64,000 nucleotides of DNA from CAITWD01 sp963727285 (lineage in GTDB: Bacteria > Actinomycetota > Thermoleophilia > Miltoncostaeales > Miltoncostaeaceae): the NCBI GenBank assembly GCA_963727285.1, contig CAVSFF010000009.1, positions 186,001 to 250,000 on the forward strand, written 5' to 3'. Below the pieces are notes generated by a model that was given only the letters and a program-made list of their open reading frames with translations, searched no databases and was not told where the DNA came from. Of the stretch, positions 8,432 to 17,591 are shown piece by piece. Numbering within the stretch: position 1 is the first letter of the stretch; the number at the start of each line of letters is the position of its first letter. The position numbers and the translations under genes were made by a program.

Positions 8432-9610
8432 ATGACGTCGCTCGATCTGCTGGTCGTTCACCAGGACGACATGGGAATGCACTTCGGCGGAGACCATCCG
8501 ACCGATCAACGACGCCACCAGCTCGCGGTCGCCCTCTGCCGCGAGACCGGCGTGCTCGATCACGCCGGGGTCGCCTACCAGGCGCCGCCGCCGCCCCTAT
8601 CGGACGCCGAGCTCGCCCGGGTGTTCGCACCCGCGTTCATCCGCGCGGTGCACCGCTACAGCGACACCCCCATTCTTGCGGCGGCGCCGGAGGCGGCGCA
8701 GTGGGGGATCGGTGGCGACAACAACGCCTACCCCGAGATGCACCACGACTCGGCGCTCGTTTCGGCCGCGGCCGCGGCGGCCGCGGCGGCCGTCGGGGAT
8801 GGGCGGGCGCGCCGGGCCTTCGTCCCGGCGGCGGGCGCCCACCACGGGACGCACAATCGCGCGTGGGGGTTCGGGATCTACAACGAGACGGCGATCGCCG
8901 TACAGTGGCTCTTGGATGCCGGGCTTGAGCGTGTGGCCTACATCGACCTGGACGTCCACCACGGCAACGGCACCCAGTGGATCTTTTACGAGAACCCCCG
9001 GGTGATGACCGTCTCGGTCCACGAATCGGGCCGGCACCTGTTCCCGGGCTCGGGATTCCCCCAGGAAACGGGCGCGCCCGGCGCGGAGGGAACCTCGGCG
9101 AATCTGGCCCTCCCGCCGTTCTCGGGAAACGATGCCTATCGCCGGGCGATGGCCGAGTTCGTCGTGCCGGTCGTCGAGGCGTTCGCACCCGATGCCATCG
9201 TGACCCAGTGCGGCGTCGACCATCACCACGCCGACCCCTTGGCCCACATGCTCACCACCATGGAGCTGTACCCGGAGCTGTGGGACCGATTGGCGCGTCT
9301 CGCCGACGACCTGTGTGGCGGGCGCTGGATCGCGCTCGGCGGTGGGGGCTACAACCCCTGCGTGGCACCGCCGAGGGCGTGGGCCGCCCTCGCCCACCGC
9401 ATGATCGGCAGCACGACGGTCGATCCGCTCCCGGAGTCGTGGCGGGACACGGCACTCGTGTTGGGCTGCAGTGACCCGGCGCGAACGTGGACCGAGGACA
9501 CGCCGCCGGCGCCGGAGCCCGAGCGGGATCGGCAGGTCGCAGCCGACGTCGACGCGGCGATCGTCCGCTCGCGGCTGTGCCTGAGCCCATACTGGCCCGA
9601 CCTGCGCTAG
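8432..9610 (+). CDS. Histone-deacetylase-family protein (AcuC/acetylpolyamine-amidohydrolase-like)
   Basis: A 392-residue arginase/deacetylase-fold hydrolase. The tandem catalytic histidines are in AGAHHGTHNRAWGF (H137-H138). Zinc ligands are in DLDVHHGNGT (D174, H176) and CGVDHHHADPL (D263), and GGGGYN carries the tyrosine loop region. In bacteria such enzymes deacetylate acetyl-lysine (for example on acetyl-CoA synthetase, AcuC) or acetylated polyamines. Which substrate applies cannot be told. I start at ATG 8432, as an upstream GTG gives a non-conserved leader. Its TAG shares a CTAG with the stop of the convergent hydrolase gene. Confidence 0.85.
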   Translation: MTSLDLLVVHQDDMGMHFGGDHPTDQRRHQLAVALCRETGVLDHAGVAYQAPPPPLSDAELARVFAPAFIRAVHRYSDTPILAAAPEAAQWGIGGDNNAYPEMHHDSALVSAAAAAAAAAVGDGRARRAFVPAAGAHHGTHNRAWGFGIYNETAIAVQWLLDAGLERVAYIDLDVHHGNGTQWIFYENPRVMTVSVHESGRHLFPGSGFPQETGAPGAEGTSANLALPPFSGNDAYRRAMAEFVVPVVEAFAPDAIVTQCGVDHHHADPLAHMLTTMELYPELWDRLARLADDLCGGRWIALGGGGYNPCVAPPRAWAALAHRMIGSTTVDPLPESWRDTALVLGCSDPARTWTEDTPPAPEPERDRQVAADVDAAIVRSRLCLSPYWPDLR

Positions 9611-10404
9611 CGGCTCCCAGGGGGTCGCGCCCGGGCCACGACCCGGGCCGTCTCTTCCGGCGCGTCCCACATCAGGATGTGCCCCGCGTCGATGCCGACT
9701 TCCTGCAGCAGCGGGCCGCAGGCGTCCCGAAGCGCGCCGCGCAGCGCGTCGGTGACGTAGGGGTCGCCGAGCGCCGTCACCAGCGTGACCGGACCGCGCC
9801 AGGTGCCAACACCGGCAACCGGACGTGCCATCTCGCTCCACGCGGCGATCGTCGCCGCTCGCGAGAACCGCAGTCGGTAGCGACCGTCCTCGCCGCAGAC
9901 CAGAAATGCGTCGAGGTCCTCGTCACGGGCCCAGTGGCCGGCAGGAGGTCGCACCGCGGTCCATGCATCCTCGGCGGCCCGTCGACTCGGCCACGACGCC
10001 GCCCGACCGTCGCCCGCGAGGTCGGCGGCGGCAGCAGCCGCACACGCCACGGGATCGAGCCCCGCCGCCGGATCCAGGAGCGTCAGGGACCGCACCCGCT
10101 CGGGCGCGTGCTCTGCGACCCGGCAGGCGACCAGACCGCCGAACGAGTGCGCGACGATCTCCACCCGACCGGCGACGCCAAGAGCATCGAGGGTTTCCAG
10201 GACATCGGCTGCGTGGGTATCGACGTCCCACGGGGGCTCCCACCCCGAGTGCCCGTGTCCGCGCAGGTCGGGTGCGATGACCCGGGCCGTCGCAAACGCG
10301 TCGACCGCCAGTCGCCGGAAGCGACGCCCGTGGTTGCGGACGCCGTGCAGGGCAAGCACCGGAGGCCCCGCATCGGGCCCGAAGACGTGCGTGGCGAGGA
10401 TCAC
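9607..10404 (-). CDS. Alpha/beta-hydrolase family protein
   Basis: A 265-residue alpha/beta hydrolase. The oxyanion strand LALHGVRNHG, the DLRGHGHS loop and the nucleophile elbow AHSFGG are intact. A late GDP(Y) and GHILMWD supply the acid and histidine region. Substrate unknown; similar proteins act as esterases, lipases or epoxide hydrolase-like enzymes. Starts with GTG 11 bases after the aminotransferase stop, so it is probably the last gene of the kinase-trp-aminotransferase run. Tail-to-tail four-base overlap with the deacetylase gene. Confidence 0.85.
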   Translation of the reverse strand: MILATHVFGPDAGPPVLALHGVRNHGRRFRRLAVDAFATARVIAPDLRGHGHSGWEPPWDVDTHAADVLETLDALGVAGRVEIVAHSFGGLVACRVAEHAPERVRSLTLLDPAAGLDPVACAAAAAADLAGDGRAASWPSRRAAEDAWTAVRPPAGHWARDEDLDAFLVCGEDGRYRLRFSRAATIAAWSEMARPVAGVGTWRGPVTLVTALGDPYVTDALRGALRDACGPLLQEVGIDAGHILMWDAPEETARVVARARPPGSR

Positions 10405-10415
10405 GTGCGCGCGGC

Positions 10416-11600
10416 TCAGACCCGCCGCGGGCGTAGCTGGAGGGCCGAGCCGATCCGATGCACCGCTTCACGCAGCCGCGCGACCGGCTGCGTGTAGGCG
10501 ATCCGCAGATGCTGCCGCGGCGCGGCGTCGCCGAAGTCCCGGCCCGGTGTCAATGCGACTCCGGTCTCCTCCAGCAGCCACGCGGCAAACGCGAAGCTGT
10601 CATCGGTGAACGCCGACACGTCGCAGTAGATGTAGAACGCTCCGGACGGGCGGGCCCGAATCGCGAACCCGATCTTGGGCAGCTCCTCCAGGAGCACGTC
10701 CCGACGCCGCCCGAGCTCGGCCCGCCGCTCCTCGACGACCGCCAGACCCTCGTCCGAGAGCGCAGCGAGCGCGGCATACTGGGCCGGCGTCGGCGCGCTG
10801 ATGTAGAGGTTCTGTGCGACCTTCTCGATCTCCCGCGTCATGCCGTCCGGGACCACCAGCCACCCCAGACGCCAGCCCGTCATCTGGAAGTACTTCGAGA
10901 AGCTGTTGACCACCCACACGTCGTCGGCGACGGCGAGGACCGTTTCCGGCGGACCGTCGTACACGAGGCCCTGATAGATCTCGTCGGCGATCAGCACGCC
11001 GCCGCGGCTCCGGCAGACCTCGGCCAGCTCGACCCACTGGCCCTGGGTCAGGCAGGTTCCCGTGGGATTCGACGGCGACGCGGCGATCGCCGCACGGGTC
11101 GCCGGCCCCCACGCGGCGGCGGCCAGATCGGCGGTCAGCTGATAGGCGTGCTCGGGCCCGCTCGGGACCAATACCGGCTCGGCATCGAGGAACCGGACGA
11201 AGTTGCGGTTGCAGGGGTACCCCGGATCCGACATCAGCACCTGTTCGCCCGGTCCGACGAGGGCGCCGAGCGCCATCACCAGGGCCGCGCTCGATCCGGA
11301 CGTCACGACGATGCGGTCCGCGGCAACATCGACGCCGAATGCCCGTCGGTACCACTCGGCGATGGCCTCCCGCAATTCCGGCATGCCCACCGCCGACGTG
11401 TAGAACATCGGATGTGCATCGAGGGCGGCGTGGGCGGCGCGGATCACGGGCGCGGGCGTCGGGAAGTCGGGCTCGCCGACCTCCAGATGGATCACGTCAC
11501 GCCCCGATGCCTCGAGCCGGCGCGCCGCGTCCAACACCTCCATCACTTCGAACGGCGCAATCTGTGCCATGCGCGCGGCGAGCGTCCGGGCGTCGCCCAT
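10416..11600 (-). CDS. PLP-dependent aminotransferase, class I/II (aspartate/aromatic type)
   Basis: A 394-residue fold-type I aminotransferase. Motifs include HLEVGEPDFPTP near the N-terminus, SPSNPTG in the middle, and the PLP lysine in NSFSKYFQMTGWRLGW. I start at ATG 11600, which gives the conserved family N-terminus; a longer in-frame extension has no homology-like features. It lies 55 bases after trpA on the same strand. That setting suggests an amino-acid role, perhaps transamination of aromatic or branched substrates, but the substrate is not determinable from motifs. Confidence 0.85.
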   Translation of the reverse strand: MGDARTLAARMAQIAPFEVMEVLDAARRLEASGRDVIHLEVGEPDFPTPAPVIRAAHAALDAHPMFYTSAVGMPELREAIAEWYRRAFGVDVAADRIVVTSGSSAALVMALGALVGPGEQVLMSDPGYPCNRNFVRFLDAEPVLVPSGPEHAYQLTADLAAAAWGPATRAAIAASPSNPTGTCLTQGQWVELAEVCRSRGGVLIADEIYQGLVYDGPPETVLAVADDVWVVNSFSKYFQMTGWRLGWLVVPDGMTREIEKVAQNLYISAPTPAQYAALAALSDEGLAVVEERRAELGRRRDVLLEELPKIGFAIRARPSGAFYIYCDVSAFTDDSFAFAAWLLEETGVALTPGRDFGDAAPRQHLRIAYTQPVARLREAVHRIGSALQLRPRRV

Positions 11601-11655
11601 CACGCCGCCGCCGGCGCGCGCCGCATGGAATCCGCGATTCCCGTCAGGGCGCCCA

Positions 11656-12460
11656 CTACGGCTCCCGCACAACCCCGGCGAGGGTCGACGCCAGCTCGGC
11701 GCCATAGCGGTCGAGTTCCGCCAGCGCGGCCTCGTGGCTGCCGGCCTCGTCAATGAGTCGGATCAGGTGGCTCGCAATGACAATCCCGTCCGCGAACGCC
11801 CCGATGGCCCGGGCGTGCTCGGGCGTGCGGATGCCGAAGCCCACCGCCAGCGGACACGGGATGGCGTGCCGCGCGCGTGCCACGAACGCCCGCAGCTCGT
11901 CGTCGACCGCCACCTCGCCGCCGGTGACCCCGGCGACCGAGACCAGGTAACAGAACGCATCGGCCTGACGCCCGATCGCCTCGAGACGCGCATCGCTCGT
12001 CGTCGGCGCCGCCAGCGGCACGATCGCGACCCCGAACCGGCGCGCAGATTCGCGGACGGCCCCGCCTTCGTCGAGCGGAAGGTCCGGGATGATCGCGCCG
12101 GCGACCCCGGCGTCGGCGGCCCTGGCAAAGAACGCATCCGGACCCGCCGCCAAAACCAGGGTCACGTAGGTCATCACCACGACCGGCGGGCCCCCCCGCA
12201 GCGACGCGGCGATGTCGAAGACGTCCGCCGGCCGGGTGCCGGCCTCGAGTGCCCGCTGTCCGGCCGCCTGGATCGTCGGCCCGTCGGCAAGCGGATCGGA
12301 GAAGGGGATTCCCAGCTCGAGGACATCGGCGTGGCGGGCCAAAACGCTGGGCATAGTCACGGCTCTCGGCCACGCTCGGGTATCCGCACATCACGTACGG
12401 GATCAGCGCCGGGCGGTCGGTCGGAAACGCGGCCTTGAGCCGCCGCGGACCGTCAGACAT
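11656..12460 (-). CDS. trpA: Tryptophan synthase alpha chain (one frameshift)
   Basis: Cleaves indole-3-glycerol phosphate and passes indole to TrpB. The N-terminal piece (MSDGPRRLKAAFP, IPYVMCGYPSVAES) and the main piece (VLELGIPFSDPLADGPTIQ, ...IIPDLPLDEGG..., GFGIRTPEHA) are in different frames. They meet near 12345, in a GTTTTGG stretch, where a single-base indel restores a normal 267-residue TrpA. Catalytic Glu is in LELGIPFSDP and Asp in IIPDLP. The start at ATG 12460 overlaps the trpB stop by eight bases. I regard the shift as sequence error, since all catalytic residues are kept. Confidence 0.88.
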
Positions 12461-13637
12461 CGATACCGAGCGCCGCGCCGGCCTGTTCGACATCCTTGTC
12501 CCCCCGACCCGACAGGCAGACGACGACCGGTCCCGCGGCCCCAAGCGTCGCGCCCTCGCGGGCCAGCAATGCCAGCGCATGCGAACTCTCCAGGGCGGGG
12601 ATGATGCCCTCGCTGCGGCTCAGGGCGATGAATGCCTCCAGCGCATCCGCGTCGGTCACGGCCTCGTACCGGACACGTCCGATATCCCGCAGGTAGCTGT
12701 GCTCCGGCCCGACCCCCGGGTAGTCCAGGCCCGCCGAGATCGAATGGGCTTCGGCGATTTGGCCGTCGTCATCCTGGAGCAGGTAGCTCAGCGATCCGTG
12801 CAGGACGCCGGGTCGGCCGTATTCCAGCGAGGCGCCATGGTGCCCGGTGTCAATCCCTTCGCCGGCGGCCTCGGCGCCCAGCAGGGCGACGTCCGCGTCA
12901 TCGAGGAAGCCGCGGAACATTCCGATCGCATTGGAGCCGCCTCCGACACACGCCACGACCGTGCCCGGCAGGCGCCCGGCGATCTCCAGAATCTGCGATC
13001 GCGTCTCGCGGCCGATCACCGTCTGCAGTTCGGCCACGATCTCCGGATACGGGGCCGGGCCGACCGCCGATCCGATCACGTAGTGCGTGTCGGCGACATT
13101 GGTCACCCAGTCGCGGATCGCCTCGGAGGTGGCGTGCTTGAGCGTCCCGGTGCCGGCGTCGACGGGACGGACTTCGGCGCCGAGCATCTTCATCCGGATC
13201 ACGTTGAGCCGCTGCCGGTGCATGTCGGTACGGCCCATGTACACGCAGCACCGCATGCCGAACAGCGCCGCCGCGGTCGCGGTGGCGACGCCGTGCTGTC
13301 CGGCGCCGGTCTCGGCGATGATCCGCTCCTTGCCCATCCGGCGGGCCAAGAGCACCTGGCCGAGCGCGTTGTTGATCTTGTGCGCACCGGTATGGCAGAG
13401 GTCCTCGCGCTTGAGGTAGAGCTCATCGATCCCGTAGCGCGCACCCAGGCGCTCGGCGCGGTACAGCGGCGTCGGGCGCCCGACAAACGACGCCAGCAAC
13501 CCGTCGAGCTCGGCGACGAACTCCGGATCGTCGCGGAAGCGCAGGTAGGCCTCGCCCAGTTCGTCCAGCGCGCTGATGACGGTCTCGGGGACATAGCGCC
13601 CCCCGTACGGGCCAAATCGCGACGCCAACTCAGGCAC
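12453..13637 (-). CDS. trpB: Tryptophan synthase beta chain
   Basis: A 394-residue PLP enzyme that joins indole and serine to tryptophan. The Schiff-base lysine lies in HTGAHKINN (K87); the phosphate-binding GGGSNA and the C-terminal SEGIIPALESSHA are intact. It is uninterrupted and of normal length (about 395). It overlaps trpF by eight bases and trpA by eight, giving tight coupling of the trpF-trpB-trpA block. trpE, G, D and C are not in this window. Confidence 0.96.
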   Translation of the reverse strand: MPELASRFGPYGGRYVPETVISALDELGEAYLRFRDDPEFVAELDGLLASFVGRPTPLYRAERLGARYGIDELYLKREDLCHTGAHKINNALGQVLLARRMGKERIIAETGAGQHGVATATAAALFGMRCCVYMGRTDMHRQRLNVIRMKMLGAEVRPVDAGTGTLKHATSEAIRDWVTNVADTHYVIGSAVGPAPYPEIVAELQTVIGRETRSQILEIAGRLPGTVVACVGGGSNAIGMFRGFLDDADVALLGAEAAGEGIDTGHHGASLEYGRPGVLHGSLSYLLQDDDGQIAEAHSISAGLDYPGVGPEHSYLRDIGRVRYEAVTDADALEAFIALSRSEGIIPALESSHALALLAREGATLGAAGPVVVCLSGRGDKDVEQAGAALGIDV

Positions 13638-14244
13638 TGCGTACCGCCGTCATGAATGCGTTCACCTGGTCGTGGTCCTTGATGCCGGGAGCCGATTCCA
13701 CGCCGCTGGAGACGTCCACAAACGCCGGACGCAGCAGCCGAATCGCCTGCGTAACGTTATCCGGTCGAAGGCCTCCGGCGACGCCGAACGCAAACGACGG
13801 CCGGGCGGCCGCGAGCGCCTCCCAGTCAAGGCGGACGCCGGTGCCCCCGTGCCGCCCGGGGACCGCGGCGTCGAACAGGACCAGATCGGGCCCCTGCGCG
13901 GCCGCCGCGGCGATCGCCGCGACCCCGGTGAAGGGCACACCGAGGATGATCGGCAGGCCGGTCGCCTCCCGCGCCTCGCCGACGTCAGCCGTGCCGTGCA
14001 GCTGCAGATGGGTCAACCCGATCCGACGGGCGGCGCGCGCGAGCAGCGACACATCGGCCCCGACGAAGACCCCGACGCGTGCGACCGCGTCCGGAACGTC
14101 GGCGAGGACGGCCGCCGCCCGTTCTGCGTCGACATAGCGGGGGCTCTCCGGTGCGAGGACGACGCCGACGCCCCAGACGCCGGCGTCCACGCAGGCCGCG
14201 GCCTGGGCGGGCGTCGTCAGCCCGCAGATCTTGACGTCGACCAC
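13630..14244 (-). CDS. trpF: Phosphoribosylanthranilate isomerase
   Basis: A 204-residue TIM-barrel enzyme that isomerises N-(5'-phosphoribosyl)anthranilate in tryptophan synthesis. VKICGL at the N-terminus carries the catalytic cysteine; QLHG, LVLFDA and FGVAGGLRPDNV follow, with the C-terminal FVDVSSGVES phosphate-site motif. The GTG at 14244 is chosen because it places VKICGL at residues 4-9 as in the family. It starts two bases after the sensor-kinase stop. An upstream in-frame start would add a leader lying wholly inside the kinase gene. Confidence 0.93.
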   Translation of the reverse strand: MVDVKICGLTTPAQAAACVDAGVWGVGVVLAPESPRYVDAERAAAVLADVPDAVARVGVFVGADVSLLARAARRIGLTHLQLHGTADVGEAREATGLPIILGVPFTGVAAIAAAAAQGPDLVLFDAAVPGRHGGTGVRLDWEALAAARPSFAFGVAGGLRPDNVTQAIRLLRPAFVDVSSGVESAPGIKDHDQVNAFMTAVRSA

Positions 14245-14246
14245 AC

Positions 14247-15350
14247 CTATGATCCGGACTCGTCCGTGTCGGGCGGCGTCCAGCGCGGCAGGAAGATCGT
14301 CAGCGAACACCCTTCCCCGGGCGCGCTGGCGATGTCGAACCCGCCCCCGAGCATCGTCGTCCGGTCCCGCATGCCCAGCAGCCCGAACCGGGCGATCGAC
14401 GATCCCGGGACCGGCTGCGAGAACGGCGCCGGGTCGAACCCCGACCCGTTGTCGACGACGACCAGCCGGGTACCGGTGTCGTCCTCGCTGAGCCTGACGT
14501 GGATCTCGGTCGCCTGGCCGTGGCGCTGCGCGTTCGACAGCGCCTCTTGGAGGATCCGGTAGAAGGTGATGCGCTGGGTCACCGACACGCCGTCGACGGC
14601 GAACTCGTTTTCGGCGCGGAAGTCGACATCGATCCCGCTGCGCGATTCGAACGACACGACGACATCGGTCAGGATCTCGTCCAGCCGCCGCCCCTGGAAC
14701 CGGACCGGGCGCAGGTAGCCGATCAATTCACGCATCTCGGTGAGCGCTCCGCCGAGCGTCTCGTAAATGCGTTCGACCGCGGATTCAAGCCCGTCCGGCA
14801 GCACGACCCCGGAGGCGACGACATCGCTGAGCTGGGCCTGCAGGAGCTGGATCTCCAGGAGTCCGACCGACAGGTGCTGCGTCGGCCCGTCGTGGATGTC
14901 GAGCCCGATGCGTCCCACCAGCCGCTCGTCCGACTCGAGCATCCGGGCGAGCGTTCCATCGAGGTCCGCCCGCAGGCGCGCGGTGCGAATGGCGTCCGCG
15001 GCGCGGCCGGCGACGACCCCCAGGGCCACCGTCTGCGCCGATGTCGGCGCGGCGCCGTCGAGGGGAACCGCCGTGGCGACCACCGCCAGCGGTCCGGCTG
15101 CCGCGACGGTCCACTCGGACGGGTGGCTCAGCCGGGCGGCAGCATCCGCGTCGGCCGCCCACTCGGCACGGATCCCGTCGGGGCCGTCGCCCTCATGGAC
15201 CGACATCGCGGCGGCGCCGATTGCCGATGCCGCAGTCCGGCAGAGCTCGACGAGCCCCTCGACGGGGGCAGATTCCGGGATGTCGCACTCGACGATCGTC
15301 CGGATCCACGAGATCGGCACCACATCCGATGGTGAAGGGATTTCAGGCAT
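14247..15350 (-). CDS. Sensor histidine kinase, NarL/DesK class (HisKA_3), soluble
   Basis: A 367-residue cytoplasmic sensor kinase with no membrane segment. Residues 1-125 form a GAF-like sensing region. The phosphoacceptor histidine is in DIHDGPTQHL (H153), typical of HisKA_3. The ATP-binding domain shows QEALSNAQRHG, VVDNGSGFD and GLLGMRDR. Such kinases pair with NarL-type regulators, and two response regulators sit just upstream on the opposite strand, so a functional trio is likely. It runs into trpF with a two-base gap, which is an unusual partner for a kinase. Confidence 0.9.
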   Translation of the reverse strand: MPEIPSPSDVVPISWIRTIVECDIPESAPVEGLVELCRTAASAIGAAAMSVHEGDGPDGIRAEWAADADAAARLSHPSEWTVAAAGPLAVVATAVPLDGAAPTSAQTVALGVVAGRAADAIRTARLRADLDGTLARMLESDERLVGRIGLDIHDGPTQHLSVGLLEIQLLQAQLSDVVASGVVLPDGLESAVERIYETLGGALTEMRELIGYLRPVRFQGRRLDEILTDVVVSFESRSGIDVDFRAENEFAVDGVSVTQRITFYRILQEALSNAQRHGQATEIHVRLSEDDTGTRLVVVDNGSGFDPAPFSQPVPGSSIARFGLLGMRDRTTMLGGGFDIASAPGEGCSLTIFLPRWTPPDTDESGS

Positions 15351-15372
15351 GCGGTCGAATAGTACCGGCGGT

Positions 15373-15389
15373 TGATCGTGAAGCGATCA
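15373..15389. promoter_or_regulatory. Inverted repeat between divergent kinase and response-regulator genes
   Basis: TGATCG (15373-15378) and CGATCA (15384-15389) form a perfect dyad around five bases. A second small dyad, TTTGT/ACAAA, lies at 15407-15420. The 164-base divergent spacer should hold promoters for both genes, and such dyads are where a dimeric regulator could bind. There is no direct evidence for binding. Confidence 0.3.
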
Positions 15390-15514
15390 CGCGTCGTCCG
15401 GCGAGCTTTGTTCGGACAAATACTTGACCCCCGTATAGCAGCGAATCACCGCTGACGCGCGTAGCGTTATCGCAAACGATGACCCTCTTGCGCTCGCCCG
15501 CCACAAAGGTCCTT

Positions 15515-15934
15515 ATGCCGGCCAATGCCCCTATCCGCGTGATGATTGTCGACGACAATCCGCGCTTTCGTGAGTTGCTGCGGTCGCTGCTGGAACGCGA
15601 CGATCAGATCGCCGTCGTGGGCGAAGCCGAGAACGGCGACGCGATCGTCGAGGTGACGGAACTCACGACCCCCGACGTCGTCCTGATGGACCTGTCGATG
15701 CCGGGTGTCGACGGGCTCGAGGCCACGTTGCAGCTCAAGAACCGGTTCCCGGGAATCGAGGTCGTCATGCTCTCGGCGACCGACGACGACCATGCCATCG
15801 GGGCGATGCTCGCCGGCGGCGCATCACGCTTCCTGCACAAATCGACGCCTGCCGCCGAGATCGTCCGCGCGCTGAAGCAGGGGACCCGTGCCGGAGTTCC
15901 GGACTCCGCCCAGGCCCCGTCCGACACCGACTGA
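15515..15934 (+). CDS. Single-domain response regulator (CheY-like receiver)
   Basis: A 139-residue protein holding only a receiver domain plus a short, probably disordered tail. VMIVDDNPRF carries the acidic pocket, LMDLSMPG the phosphoacceptor Asp (D59), and FLHKSTP the conserved lysine. There is no DNA-binding output domain, so it may act by protein contact or as a phosphate sink. I start at ATG 15515 because AAAGG sits five bases upstream; an earlier ATG at 15479 would add 12 residues. Divergent from the sensor kinase. Confidence 0.85.
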   Translation: MPANAPIRVMIVDDNPRFRELLRSLLERDDQIAVVGEAENGDAIVEVTELTTPDVVLMDLSMPGVDGLEATLQLKNRFPGIEVVMLSATDDDHAIGAMLAGGASRFLHKSTPAAEIVRALKQGTRAGVPDSAQAPSDTD

Positions 15935-16311
15935 GCCCGTCGTCGTCCGTTGCGGGCGGGTGTGTGAGTTTTTTGGGTGACGATGGCTATCCGTTTGTCT
16001 AGGTCGTAGACTCGGGACTGTCCGGCGGCCCCCGCCGGAATGCGTTCGGATGACGGTGCCGATCGCCCCTGACCGACACCGCCTTCTGGTTTCCGGCGAG
16101 CAAGAAGGTGGATGATCGTGGCTCACCGCGCGGCGTCATCGCCGAGCGCCGTCTGCGTGATCGCCACGCCCCGCTGTGCCGGGTCGGGGGCACCGGTTCC
16201 TGGCCGCCAGGACCTGCAGAGGCGGTCCGCCCGTCGAGGCGTGCGCCGCCACCGTGATGTCCGGCGCCCCCAAACATCAAGCCGGGTGCCAAACCTCCCG
16301 ATAGCACCCAC
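15935..16311. other. 377-base intergenic stretch between two response-regulator genes
   Basis: No convincing gene. It contains a perfect hairpin CCGGCGG-CCC-CCGCCGG (16022-16038) without a T-run, and a small dyad GTCTA/TAGAC (15997-16011). A 67-codon frame starting at 16112 has arginine-rich, shadow-like composition and no recognisable motif. The stretch probably holds the end of one transcript and the promoter of the next. Confidence 0.4.
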
Positions 16312-16983
16312 ATGAGTACCACAGCGCCCGACCCCAGCACTCCGCTCGGCAAGCCTGCGATGCGCGTTGCAATCGCCGACGATCACCGCCTGATGCTCGA
16401 CGGCATCAAACGCGCGCTCGAAACCGCGCCGGACATCGAAGTCGTCGGCGAGGCCATGACCGGCCAGGACCTGATCGACCTCGTCCCGCGCGTGCGCCCC
16501 GATGTCGTCATCCTCGACATGCGGATGCCCAAGGGCGACGGCCTCGCCACCCTCCAGGAACTGCAGAAGACCCACCCGGACCTCAAGGTCATCATGCTCT
16601 CGATGTTCGATGACGCCGAGAACATCGAGAAGGCGCTCGACTACGGGGCATCCGGATATGTCGTCAAGTCGATCAATCCCCTCGACTTGCCGTCGACGAT
16701 TCGAGGCGTGTTCGAAGGTACCGTCTACCACCCGCGCGGTTCGTCGGGCGGCAACGGTCCGTCCGATGCGCCCCCGCAGCCCTCGAACGGCGGTCTGACC
16801 AATCGCGAGCTGGCGATCCTCAAGCTCGTCGCCGAGGGGCTCTCGAACCTCGATATCGCGAGCCAGTTGTTCGTGACCGAACAGACGGTCAAGTTCCACC
16901 TCTCGAACATCTACCGCAAGCTTGGCGTCGGCAACCGCACCGAGGCCACCCGCTACGCGTACAAGAACGGCATGCTCGACTGA
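16312..16983 (+). CDS. NarL/LuxR-family response regulator
   Basis: A 223-residue two-domain transcription factor. The receiver domain has IADDHRLML, the phosphoacceptor Asp in VVILDMRMPKGDG (D69) and the conserved lysine in YVVKSIN. A glycine/proline linker follows. The C-terminal LuxR-type helix-turn-helix reads LTNRELAILKLVAEGLSNLDIASQLFVTEQTVKFHLSNIYRKLGV. It is the obvious DNA-binding partner for the HisKA_3 kinase encoded 1 kb away. Target genes are unknown. Confidence 0.93.
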   Translation: MSTTAPDPSTPLGKPAMRVAIADDHRLMLDGIKRALETAPDIEVVGEAMTGQDLIDLVPRVRPDVVILDMRMPKGDGLATLQELQKTHPDLKVIMLSMFDDAENIEKALDYGASGYVVKSINPLDLPSTIRGVFEGTVYHPRGSSGGNGPSDAPPQPSNGGLTNRELAILKLVAEGLSNLDIASQLFVTEQTVKFHLSNIYRKLGVGNRTEATRYAYKNGMLD

Positions 16984-17066
16984 CGTCTCGGGCCGCCGTC
17001 GCGCGCGGCGATGCAGGACAGCGGTGGCCGGACGGGCGCTCCGGCGAGTCCCTAGGATTCGCCTCG

Positions 17067-17591
17067 ATGAGCGACTCCCCCGCAGGCCCTCCCGGCCCCG
17101 ACATCATGTGGGCCCCATGGCGGATGGCCTACGTGGCCGCCGAGCACGACGAGCACTACGACGGGCCGTCGTGCGTGTTCTGCCGGCTTCCCGCGATCGA
17201 CGACGACGCCCGCAGCTACATCCTGCACCGGGGCGAGCGGTGCTTTGTCGTGCTCAACCTGTACCCGTACAACAACGGGCACCTGATGGTCATTCCGTAT
17301 GCCCACGTCGACGCGCTCCCGGACGTCGACGAGCAGACGACCACCGAGATGCTCCGGCTGGTGCGCCGCAGCCAGCAGGTCCTGACCGACGCGATGGGCC
17401 CACAGGGCTTCAACATCGGCGTCAACCAGGGTCGCGCCGCCGGTGCCGGCATCGCCGATCACATCCACCTGCACGTCGTGCCGCGCTGGTCGGGCGACAC
17501 GAATTTCATGCCCGTCCTCGGCGACGTGCGCGTCATGCCGCAGCACCTCGACGACACTTACGCCGCCCTACGTGGAGGGTTCTCCCAATGA
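17067..17591 (+). CDS. HIT-family nucleotide hydrolase/phosphorylase (Ap4A-type)
   Basis: A 174-residue histidine-triad protein. The active-site motif is HIHLHVVPRW (H132, H134, H136). A CxxC pair near the N-terminus (CVFC, C36 and C39) and a later structural region fit the zinc-bearing Ap4A phosphorylase-like branch common in actinobacteria. It would cleave diadenosine polyphosphates or adenylylated intermediates. The last four bases overlap the start of the phosphohexomutase gene (ATGA), so the two are co-translated. Confidence 0.88.
   Translation: MSDSPAGPPGPDIMWAPWRMAYVAAEHDEHYDGPSCVFCRLPAIDDDARSYILHRGERCFVVLNLYPYNNGHLMVIPYAHVDALPDVDEQTTTEMLRLVRRSQQVLTDAMGPQGFNIGVNQGRAAGAGIADHIHLHVVPRWSGDTNFMPVLGDVRVMPQHLDDTYAALRGGFSQ

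Noticed and set aside
16112..16315. A 67-codon frame between the response regulators
   Set aside because: Arginine/serine-rich and motif-free; likely chance in GC-rich intergenic DNA.
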